Shown here: piece after piece, positions 1 to 4,883 of the stretch
Layout of the letters: each line of letters begins with the position of its first letter
How positions within the stretch are numbered: the stretch's first letter is position 1
NCBI GenBank assembly: GCA_947458345.1
Contig: CANHBU010000124.1
Span: forward strand, 1-6,049
DNA length: 6,049 nt
Direction of reading: 5' to 3'
From: Comamonadaceae bacterium
GTDB taxonomy: Bacteria; Pseudomonadota; Gammaproteobacteria; Burkholderiales; Burkholderiaceae_C
Notes under the pieces: generated by a model
Database searches by the model: none
Seen by the model: only the letters and a program-made list of their open reading frames with translations
What the model was told of the DNA's origin: nothing
Made by a program: the position numbers and the translations under genes

Positions 1-407
1 GCTTGACCCTGCGCCGCCACCCGCTGGCCCTGCTGCGGCCGCAACTGGGGCGGCGCGGCCTGCTGTCGGCTGGCCAGCTCGAGGCCCTGCCCGACGGCCG
101 CCGGGTGGCCGCCTGCGGCATCGTGACGGTGCGCCAGCAGCCATCGACCGCCAAAGGCACCACCTTTCTGACTTTGGAAGACGAATCGGGCTCGGTCAAT
201 GTGATCGCCGGACGGCCCCTGCGCGAGCGCCAGCGCGACGAGCTGCTGCACGCACGTCTGCTGGCCGTCTGGGGCGTGTGGCAGCGCGATGACGATCCCG
301 ATTGGCCCGCCGGCTACGGCCCGGTGCGCAATCTGGTGGCCAGGCGACTGCAGGACCTCAGCGACTGGCTCGGTGCCTTGGCGGTGGACAGCCGCGACTT
401 CCGTTGA
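1..407 (+). CDS. dnaE2: Error-prone DNA polymerase DnaE2/ImuC, C-terminal fragment
   Basis: This is the 3' end of a catalytic alpha-type polymerase for translesion synthesis; the start and polymerase core lie outside the window. About 134 residues are visible. They begin in the usual 'HPLALLRPQL' stretch that precedes the C-terminal OB-fold. The OB-fold follows, with ACGIVTVRQQPSTAKGTTF and LTLEDESGSVNVI, and the protein ends in the typical short SRDF-type tail. In the known family, DnaE2 acts with ImuA and ImuB in SOS-induced mutagenesis, usually as the last gene of a LexA-controlled imuA-imuB-dnaE2 operon; those genes would lie upstream of position 1. Two oddities: VNVI is followed by AGRPLRERQR where an aromatic residue (VIVW) is common, and a DDPDWPAGYGPVRN segment sits between GVWQR and NLVARRL, where relatives are usually shorter. 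The frame is intact to the TGA at 405-407. Confidence 0.93.
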   Translation, partial: LTLRRHPLALLRPQLGRRGLLSAGQLEALPDGRRVAACGIVTVRQQPSTAKGTTFLTLEDESGSVNVIAGRPLRERQRDELLHARLLAVWGVWQRDDDPDWPAGYGPVRNLVARRLQDLSDWLGALAVDSRDFR

Positions 408-436
408 ACCTGGGCAAGACCTGCGCCGCTGTCTTG

Positions 437-559
437 GTCATGGCGCAGGACTTGGCCCGGCGCGATCAGCGCGACACTCGACCATGGCCAAGGCCGCAGA
501 CCGTGGCCAGCCATGCCTTTGAACGAGCGCCGATGGACCGCTTCGTTCCTCGCGGTGAC
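437..559. repeat. Degenerate MITE/REP-like dispersed repeat with imperfect terminal inverted repeats
   Basis: The left end (GTCATGGCGCAGGAC, 437-451) and the reverse complement of the right end (GTCACCGCGAGGAAC, from 545-559) match at 10 of 15 positions. Both resemble the widespread 'GTCATTGCGAGG' dispersed repeat. Read on the minus strand, the element encodes the familiar phantom peptide 'RHREERS...', seen wherever this repeat is translated by mistake, followed by a segment like the usual 'aaaggcatggctgg' core. Internal symmetry supports a folded element: CATGGCCA at 483-490 pairs with the segment at 504-515 (one bulge), and CGCG at 461-464 pairs with 470-473. It carries no gene. Its divergence from the consensus I remember suggests an old, decayed copy. 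Confidence 0.6.
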
Positions 560-576
560 GAGACTTGGTGACGGGC

Positions 577-604
577 CGTGGTGACTGGGACGTGGTGACT
601 GGGA
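577..604. repeat. Perfect 14-bp tandem duplication
   Basis: The unit CGTGGTGACTGGGA occurs twice in direct contact (577-590 and 591-604). A partial echo (CGGGGACGGA) follows. It lies just downstream of the MITE-like repeat and opens a G-rich tract. Confidence 0.85.
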
Positions 605-750
605 CGGGGACGGATGGCAGTGACAGGTGAGGGTGGTTGCGGGTGAGGACGGTGCCAGGGGAGGGCGGTGGCTGGGGTGATTCAGTTGACTGAACTGCTC
701 GCCCATTGCGCCTTTTTGAATTTGCGGCGCCAGTTTCGCCCCTAAACTTC

Positions 751-769
751 GCCCCGACGCGTCTGGGGC
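751..769. repeat. Near-perfect 19-bp palindrome
   Basis: GCCCC, then the self-complementary GACGCGTC, then one extra T, then GGGGC. Apart from the single T the whole element is a palindrome. It could be a protein-binding site or a hairpin (5-bp stem, 9-nt loop). No T-tract follows, so it is not a standard intrinsic terminator. Function unknown. Confidence 0.4.
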
Positions 770-1091
770 CTGCGCTTGCTTTGCTAACTTGAGCCTGCAT
801 GCACCCAAGCCGTCGGTTTTGCTGCCCGGCCTTGTACCGTGTGGCAGGTGTCCCTCTCGTATTGATTTCAGTATGACCGACCCAAGCTTGTTCAAGCAAG
901 TGGCCCGGCACATCGTCCAGCGTGGACAGTTGCCTGACGGCCCGACGCCTGCCATCGGACAGGGCGTTCGCCCTTCTTCAATCCGTCCGCCCGGCCGCGA
1001 GCGCCAGATGGGCGATGAGCGTGGCGGCGCAGATGGGGTGCCTCACGCCAGCGATCGCAACTGGGCTGCCTAAAGCCAGTTCCCCCGGCCT

Positions 1092-2489
1092 TTACAGGCC
1101 CGATGGAAAGGTCTCTGGCACTTCGCCGCTGACCCACGCCGCCTGTCGATCCAGTGGCTCGAGCGCATGGCTGTGGTCGATGTGCAGCAGCGCATCGAAC
1201 TGTTGCGGCAGGCGGGTCATGAAATAGTGGCTGTATCGCTCCGTGCGTGGGCGATAGATGACGCCGATGGCGCGCTGCAAGCGGGGCGCTTGCGTCAGTT
1301 GTGTCAGCGCCGGATTGCCCCGCAGCATCACGATGAAACGGTCGGCCTCGCTGTGGTGCAGCAGCGCCTCCCAACTGCCCTCCAGTCCCGGACGCACCCG
1401 ATGGCGCCGCGCCGGCTCGTCCCAGTCGTCGGCGGCCGTCACGGTGCCGCTGTAGGTGCTCATGCCCAGATTGAAGACCGCCGCGCCATAGTGCTGGCGC
1501 AGCAACTGGCCCAGATTGCACTGGCCGCCTTCGCCCATTTCGGTTGCGCGGGCATCGCCCAGATGCGAGTTGTGCGCCCAGATGGCCAGCCTCGGCGGTG
1601 TCGAGGTGCTGCCACCGAGATGGCGCTCGATCGCCTGCACGGTCTGCAGCATGTGCTTGTCGCGCAGGTTCCAGCACTCAACCCGGCCGCCAAACATGCT
1701 TCGGTAATAGGCCTCGGCGTTGCGCACCAGCCGGGCGTTTTGCTCGGCATGAAACTGCTCGTCGCGCTGCGTGCCTGCGGTGTGCTCAGCGAGCTCGCGC
1801 AGCTGTGCGATCACCTCGTCTTCGCAGCTGCGGGCCCATCCCATGCTGGCGCGGTAGCCGTAGTCTTGCGCGTTCTCACGCACATGATCGAAACAGGCAT
1901 AGCGTGCGCGTGCCCGCTGCGCCGCGGCCGGATCGACCCGCTCGAGGTAGTCGAGCACCTGCGCCATCGATCGAAACAGGCTGTAGAGGTCCAGGCCGTA
2001 AACACCGACAGCCGAGCGGGTGCTCAGATTGTGGTTGCGCAGCCAGTCCACGAATTGCGCCACCTCGACATTGCGCCACATCCAGGCAGGAAAGCGCTCG
2101 AAGCCGCCGAGCGCCTGCTCGGCACTGCTGTCAGGCCCCTGTCCGTTGACATAGCGGTGCAGGCGCCAGGTATCGGGCCAGTCGGCCTCGAGGGCCAGCG
2201 CATCGATGCGCCGCTCCAAGATCAGCCGCTTGGTGATCTCAATGCGCTCGCGGTAGAACTCGCGCGTGCCGTGCGAAGCCTCCCCGAGCAAGACGAAACG
2301 GGCTTGGCCCATGGCGTTGAGCAGCCGGTCGTAGTCAGACGGGTGACCGAACAGCGGCTGCAGGTGCTGGCGCAGGCCATGCACGATGGCTCGCGTGTTC
2401 GCAGCCTGGGCCGTGTGGGTGGTATGGGCAGCCGGGCCGACTGGCGCGTTGGGGGGCAAGGCGGGCATGAAGGGGGCTTTGCGAGGCAT
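1092..2489 (-). CDS. Erythromycin esterase family protein
   Basis: A 465-residue protein of the erythromycin-esterase (EreA/EreB-like) superfamily, near the family's usual length. From the chosen start, GEASHG lies at 69-74, ALEADWPD at 99-106, the WMWRN block at 137-140, WNLRDKHM at 273-280, and IWAHNSHLGD at 303-312. By spacing, E70, H73, R82, E101, H306 and H309 line up with the EreB active-site set I recall (E43, H46, R55, E74, H285, H288), so the hydrolytic machinery looks intact. Whether it opens macrolide lactones is unknown; many chromosomal members have no proven substrate. The ATG at 2489 lies 8 nt after the upstream PRT stop and has no clear Shine-Dalgarno sequence, which suggests translational coupling. 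A second ATG at 2468 is possible. The frame is open upstream to 2684, overlapping the PRT tail, but that extension looks like a shadow of the repeats. It is probably the last gene of the three-gene operon. Confidence 0.9.
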   Translation of the reverse strand: MPRKAPFMPALPPNAPVGPAAHTTHTAQAANTRAIVHGLRQHLQPLFGHPSDYDRLLNAMGQARFVLLGEASHGTREFYRERIEITKRLILERRIDALALEADWPDTWRLHRYVNGQGPDSSAEQALGGFERFPAWMWRNVEVAQFVDWLRNHNLSTRSAVGVYGLDLYSLFRSMAQVLDYLERVDPAAAQRARARYACFDHVRENAQDYGYRASMGWARSCEDEVIAQLRELAEHTAGTQRDEQFHAEQNARLVRNAEAYYRSMFGGRVECWNLRDKHMLQTVQAIERHLGGSTSTPPRLAIWAHNSHLGDARATEMGEGGQCNLGQLLRQHYGAAVFNLGMSTYSGTVTAADDWDEPARRHRVRPGLEGSWEALLHHSEADRFIVMLRGNPALTQLTQAPRLQRAIGVIYRPRTERYSHYFMTRLPQQFDALLHIDHSHALEPLDRQAAWVSGEVPETFPSGL

Positions 2490-2497
2490 GAGGCGCT

Positions 2498-3310
2498 TTA
2501 CAGGATCGACGGGGCCTGCGGAGTCGAATGCGGAGTTGAATGCGAAGTCGAATGCGGAGTCGAAGAAGACACCGAAGATGGGGTGGAAGGAAGGGTGGAA
2601 GATGGGCTGGATGGAGCCGACTGCGGGGACAGGTGGGTCTGCCGGAGCTCTTGCGCGCGCTGCGCCCACGCTTTTTCGAGCAGTTCACAGACCTCCTCGT
2701 CGCTGGCTTGCGTCATGTGCTCGTACCAGCGTCCGACCGCGTGAAACGGTTCGGGCATGAAGGGGCAGACCACTTCGTCGACGATGTCGGCCAGCTCGGC
2801 GCAGCCCTCTTGCGCACCCACTGGCACGGCCACGGTCAGGTACGCGGGATGCTGCTGGGCAACGGCCAGAGCCGCAGCGCGCATGGTCGCGCCGGTGGCC
2901 AAACCATCGTCGACCAAAATCACATGCCGTCCTCGCGGGCTGATGGCCGGATGGCCGCCGCGGTAGCGCAGTTCGCGGCGGGTCAGCTCTGCCTCTTCGC
3001 GGGCCAGGGTTTTGGCCACGACCTCGGGGGCCATGCCGTGCAGCGGGTTCATCACCCGCACCCCGCCGCTGGCTATGGCGCCCATGGCGTACTCCTCGTG
3101 GCCGGGCAGGCCGAGTTTGCGCACCACCCAGATGTCCAGGGGCGCGTGCAGGGCTTGGGCCACTTCAAAGCCTACGGCCACCCCGCCGCGCGGCAGCGCC
3201 AGCACCAGCAAGGGGTCTTGGTGCCGGTGATGGCTCAGGGCTTCGGCCAAGGCCTGGCCGGCATCTCGTCGGTCTCGGTAGGGCGGTTTGACAGTGCGCA
3301 GCGGTCTCAT
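2498..3310 (-). CDS. Phosphoribosyltransferase with Ser/Thr/Pro-rich C-terminal tail
   Basis: A 270-residue type I phosphoribosyltransferase-fold protein. It shows ALPRGG (38-43), a central VVRKLGLPGHEEYAMGAIASGG segment (62-83, typical of this subgroup), the PRPP-binding loop VILVDDGLATGAT (130-142), and the conserved ending FHAVGRWYEHMTQASDEEV (189-207). The fold should bind PRPP, but the acceptor base or nucleotide is unknown for this subgroup. Family members usually end near residue 220-230. Here about 40 extra residues (228-270) are nearly all Ser, Thr, Pro and His, encoded partly by 12-bp tandem repeats. The start at 3310 is preferred over the upstream ATG at 3373 because the protein then begins at the usual 'F/L-x-DR-x-DAGQ-LA' region and an AAAGAGA site lies 6-7 nt upstream. 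It lies between the hydrolase (98 nt upstream) and the esterase (8 nt downstream), and related PRT domains are fused to either partner in other bacteria. Confidence 0.9.
   Translation of the reverse strand: MRPLRTVKPPYRDRRDAGQALAEALSHHRHQDPLLVLALPRGGVAVGFEVAQALHAPLDIWVVRKLGLPGHEEYAMGAIASGGVRVMNPLHGMAPEVVAKTLAREEAELTRRELRYRGGHPAISPRGRHVILVDDGLATGATMRAAALAVAQQHPAYLTVAVPVGAQEGCAELADIVDEVVCPFMPEPFHAVGRWYEHMTQASDEEVCELLEKAWAQRAQELRQTHLSPQSAPSSPSSTLPSTPSSVSSSTPHSTSHSTPHSTPQAPSIL
2521..2616. repeat. 12-bp tandem repeat array inside the PRT C-terminal coding region
   Basis: On the + strand, four 12-bp units run from 2521 to 2568: GAGTCGAATGCG, GAGTTGAATGCG, AAGTCGAATGCG and the diverged GAGTCGAAGAAG. 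After a further 12 bp, a second group (GGGTGGAAGGAA, GGGTGGAAGATG, GGCTGGATGGAG) continues the same 12-bp spacing to 2616. On the coding (-) strand the first group encodes a four-residue repeat of the TPHS/TSHS kind. Because the unit is a multiple of three, gain or loss of units would leave both overlapping frames open. Confidence 0.8.
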
Positions 3311-3389
3311 GTCGGTGTCTCTTTGGGTGAAGGTGGCGGGCCTGGCTTTGCGATCAGTTGGGCGCAGGCGCAAGCGGACGCCGGTTCAA

Positions 3390-3403
3390 GCGCGGCCCCG
3401 CGC
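3390..3403 (-). other. GC-only hairpin in the hydrolase-PRT gap
   Basis: The sequence GCGCGGCCCCGCGC can fold as a 5-bp stem with a 4-nt loop (or 6 bp with 2 nt). On the minus strand it begins 5 nt after the hydrolase stop codon (3409-3411). No T-run follows, so a full intrinsic terminator is unlikely. It could protect mRNA ends or lower PRT expression relative to the hydrolase; this is inference. Confidence 0.35.
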
Positions 3404-3408
3404 CGGCC

Positions 3409-4182
3409 TCAGTGCACGCCCCAGGCGTGCACCTGGGGGCTGGCTGTGGGCTGGCCGAGCAACTGGGCCCGGAAGTAAAGGCCAAACCATTCGCTGGCCA
3501 GCCGCGCGACATCTTTGAGTGCGCCCGGCTCCTCGAAGAGATGGCCTGCGCCCGGCACAATTGCCAGCCGCTTGTCGCAGTGCAAATGGGCGATGGCCTG
3601 GGTGTTGAGCTGCAGCACCTGCCGGTCTGCGCCCCCAACAATGAGCAAAGTGGGGGCGCTCACACTGGCCAGGGTGACCTCGCTGGCCAGGTCGGGCCGC
3701 CCGCCCCTTGAGACCACAGCGGCGATGCGCCCGTCGAGCCGGGCCGCTGCAATGAGCGCTGCGGCGCAGCCCGTGCTCGCGCCAAAGTAGCCCAGCGGCC
3801 ACTCCCACAAGCCCGGTTGCTGCAGCACCCACAAGGTGGCGGCGAGCAGGCGATCGGTGAGCAGGGCGATATTGAACCGGTGCTCGGCCGTGTGCACATC
3901 GACCTGTTCTTCGTGCGCTGTCAGCAGGTCCAGCAGCAAGGTGCCGATGCCGGCTTGGTGCAAGGCAGCGGCCACCAGGCGGTTGCGTGAACTGTGCCGA
4001 CCGCTGCCGCTGCCGTGGGCGAACAGCACCAAGCCTTTCATCTGACTGGGCAGCACCAGATCGCCATGCAGCCAAGCTGAGCCGATCGGGATGCGCACCT
4101 CGCGCGAGCGGTGGTGCCCAGGCACCTCGGGGCCTTGCCAGGTCGGCCTTGCGGGCGAGGTCGGTTGTGATACGGGTGGCAT
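3409..4182 (-). CDS. Dienelactone-hydrolase-type alpha/beta hydrolase
   Basis: A 257-residue cytoplasmic alpha/beta hydrolase without a signal peptide. The oxyanion-side strand is GLVLFAHGSGSGRHSSRNR (50-68). LLLDLLTAHEE follows (82-92). The nucleophile elbow GASTG has Ser136, the acid is Asp186 in IVGGADRQV, and the base is His214 in GAGHLFEEPG. SRGGRPDLA (158-166) and the LLDLLT motif are characteristic of the hydrolase domain that, in other bacteria such as the mycobacterial Rv0571c type, is fused to a phosphoribosyltransferase. Here it is a separate gene directly upstream of one. The substrate is unknown. The start at 4182 is supported by an excellent Shine-Dalgarno sequence (AGGAGGAG) 8 nt upstream. 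The first 25 or so residues are Pro-rich and probably disordered. It is the first gene of a probable operon hydrolase-PRT-esterase and is divergent from the small membrane protein gene at 4446. Confidence 0.9.
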   Translation of the reverse strand: MPPVSQPTSPARPTWQGPEVPGHHRSREVRIPIGSAWLHGDLVLPSQMKGLVLFAHGSGSGRHSSRNRLVAAALHQAGIGTLLLDLLTAHEEQVDVHTAEHRFNIALLTDRLLAATLWVLQQPGLWEWPLGYFGASTGCAAALIAAARLDGRIAAVVSRGGRPDLASEVTLASVSAPTLLIVGGADRQVLQLNTQAIAHLHCDKRLAIVPGAGHLFEEPGALKDVARLASEWFGLYFRAQLLGQPTASPQVHAWGVH

Positions 4183-4190
4183 GGCGCGCG

Positions 4191-4198
4191 CTCCTCCT
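4191..4198 (-). promoter_or_regulatory. Strong ribosome binding site of the hydrolase gene
   Basis: AGGAGGAG on the minus strand, 8 nt before the ATG at 4182. It decides the start codon and predicts efficient translation of the first gene of the operon, in contrast to the two downstream genes, whose sites are weak or absent. Confidence 0.75.
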
Positions 4199-4396
4199 GC
4201 CCTTCAATTTAGGCAAGCGGCGCGCTGCCCGCGGTGCGTACAGCGGCCGTTGCGCTGTCAGACAAGACCGCCAGCCCAGCCTCGGTTGCCCGCCACAGAT
4301 GGCGTATCCGGTGCCGTCTGACGTGCGCGCGTGATGGCCACGGACAGCAGGCGGCGTACCAGCGCCTAGAGTCAAGGGCGAGGCCTGCTGCAAGTT

Positions 4397-4408
4397 CGCA
4401 AGCTTGCG
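4397..4408. promoter_or_regulatory. Perfect 12-bp palindrome upstream of the small membrane protein gene
   Basis: CGCAAGCTTGCG reads the same on both strands and ends 37 nt before the ATG at 4446. The position fits an operator near the promoter or 5' UTR. No known regulator is recognised from the sequence, and chance occurrence cannot be excluded. Confidence 0.3.
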
Positions 4409-4445
4409 CGCCGGCCGCTTTCAACTTCGATCAACTGGAGCCGCC

Positions 4446-4820
4446 ATGGACAACTCGACTTTTTCTCACAACCCCTCGATGCGCTCGGGCAGCGCCGCAA
4501 CTGCCAGTCCTGGGGCGGCCGAGCAGGCCGCCGAGCAGACGGCCGCCTCCATGGCCCATTGGGCTGCGGTCGACAGCGCCCGCCATTCGCTGCAGCGCGC
4601 TCGCCATGTGGCGCACGAGGCAGTAGACCGGCTCACGACAGGGGCCAGTGACTTGGTTGACAGGCTGGAGAACAAGACCGCCGGTTGGGGGGACATGCCT
4701 CAGAAGGCCTGGTCCTACTCGCGCAGCACCGTTCAGGACCGTCCGGTGCAATCGTTGCTGGTGGCGCTGGCGGCAGGCTATGTGGTCGCCCGACTGCTCA
4801 GCCTGCGCCGAGGCCGCTGA
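4446..4820 (+). CDS. Small C-terminally membrane-anchored protein, DUF883/ElaB/YqjD-like
   Basis: A 124-residue protein. Residues 1-35 are Ala/Ser-rich and probably disordered. Residues 36-80 form a helix-prone amphipathic stretch (HSLQRARHVAHEAVDRL and ASDLVDRLENK). After a Trp/Tyr segment comes VQDRPVQSLLVALAAGYVVARLLSLRRGR, a single C-terminal membrane segment (about 101-119) closed by arginines. This layout, including a P-x-x-S-L-L-V-A-x-A-x-G-Y motif at the anchor, is that of the DUF883/ElaB/YqjD group, whose E. coli members are stationary-phase inner-membrane proteins that bind ribosomes. The assignment is by architecture rather than close identity. The start is fixed by GGAG (4437-4440), 5 nt before ATG. 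The gene is divergent from the hydrolase operon and convergent with argA; its TGA stop lies inside the first unit of a 14-bp repeat array. Confidence 0.75.
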   Translation: MDNSTFSHNPSMRSGSAATASPGAAEQAAEQTAASMAHWAAVDSARHSLQRARHVAHEAVDRLTTGASDLVDRLENKTAGWGDMPQKAWSYSRSTVQDRPVQSLLVALAAGYVVARLLSLRRGR

Positions 4821-4874
4821 TTTCGGGCTGCTGACCTGGGGCCGCTGACCTGGGGCCGCTGACCTCTGGCGGCC
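4816..4874. repeat. 14-bp tandem repeat array at a convergent gene junction
   Basis: Two perfect copies of GCTGACCTGGGGCC (4830-4843, 4844-4857) are flanked by a degenerate copy before (4816-4829, 10 of 14 matching, containing the stop codon of the preceding gene) and a partial copy after (from 4858, first 8 bases identical). The array fills most of the space between two converging genes. Confidence 0.8.
4854..4874. terminator. Possible hairpin terminator between convergent genes
   Basis: GGCCGC (4854-4859) pairs perfectly with GCGGCC (4869-4874) around a 9-nt loop. It lies 33 nt after the stop of the + strand gene and 9 nt after the argA stop on the - strand, a good place for a bidirectional terminator. 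The lack of a T-tract on either side keeps confidence low. Confidence 0.35.
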
Positions 4875-4883
4875 TGTACGGGC

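Larger units (their letters stand above)
408..1091. other. Gene-poor intergenic region between dnaE2 and the esterase gene
   Basis: About 680 bp separate the dnaE2 stop from the esterase stop, which faces it on the opposite strand (convergent). I find no convincing gene. The open frames here have poor or no ribosome sites and unnatural composition. The stretch contains a MITE/REP-like repeat (437-559), a 14-bp tandem duplication (577-604), a G-rich tract (601-677), and palindromes at 681-694, 751-769 and 961-974. No clear T-tailed terminator was seen for either flanking gene. The only open frame I would not fully dismiss is a 66-codon one from ATG 873 to TAA 1073, which lacks a Shine-Dalgarno sequence. 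Confidence 0.6.
4183..4445. promoter_or_regulatory. Divergent intergenic region between the hydrolase operon and the membrane-anchored protein gene
   Basis: These 263 bp must hold the promoter of the + strand gene and, if the operon reading is right, that of the three - strand genes. I see no confident -35/-10 pair on either strand. On the minus strand TAAATT (4206-4211) could be a -10 element but lacks a partner -35. Symmetric sites that could bind regulators are ACAGCG-N7-CGCTGT (4240-4258) and the perfect palindrome CGCAAGCTTGCG (4397-4408). Confidence 0.4.

Noticed and set aside
716..748. TTGAAT ... TAAACT as a sigma-70 promoter
   Set aside because: The spacing is 21 bp, the -10 match is only 4 of 6, and no convincing gene lies downstream.
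314..955. Long minus-strand open frames over the end of dnaE2 and the gap
   Set aside because: They translate the dispersed repeat ('EERS' type) and the G-rich tract (as Pro/Ser/His runs) and lack start signals.
961..974. AGGGCG-TT-CGCCCT as an intrinsic terminator
   Set aside because: The loop is too short or the stem only 5 bp, and no proper T-tract follows on either strand.
408..1091. tRNA, rRNA, CRISPR array or insertion-sequence transposase in the gene-free region
   Set aside because: No cloverleaf, no regularly spaced repeats and no transposase motifs were seen on either strand.
2490..2669. Upstream ATG (2669) as the esterase start, adding 60 residues
   Set aside because: The extension is an alternate-frame reading of the PRT tail repeats (FDSAF-like units), does not resemble esterase N-termini, and would overlap the PRT by over 170 nt.
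1167..2744. A 525-codon open frame on the + strand, antisense to the esterase gene
   Set aside because: The minus-strand frame has all erythromycin-esterase motifs. The + frame is an Ala/Arg/Val-rich product with no recognisable domain, a typical antisense shadow in GC-rich DNA.
3311..3373. Upstream ATG at 3373 as the PRT start
   Set aside because: The extra 21 residues are Arg/Thr-rich and unlike the family. The ATG at 3310 has a better-placed ribosome site and gives the normal N-terminus.
4183..4260. A sigma-54 (-24/-12) promoter before the hydrolase gene
   Set aside because: A TTGCC element is present, but no GG doublet occurs at the required 10-bp spacing.
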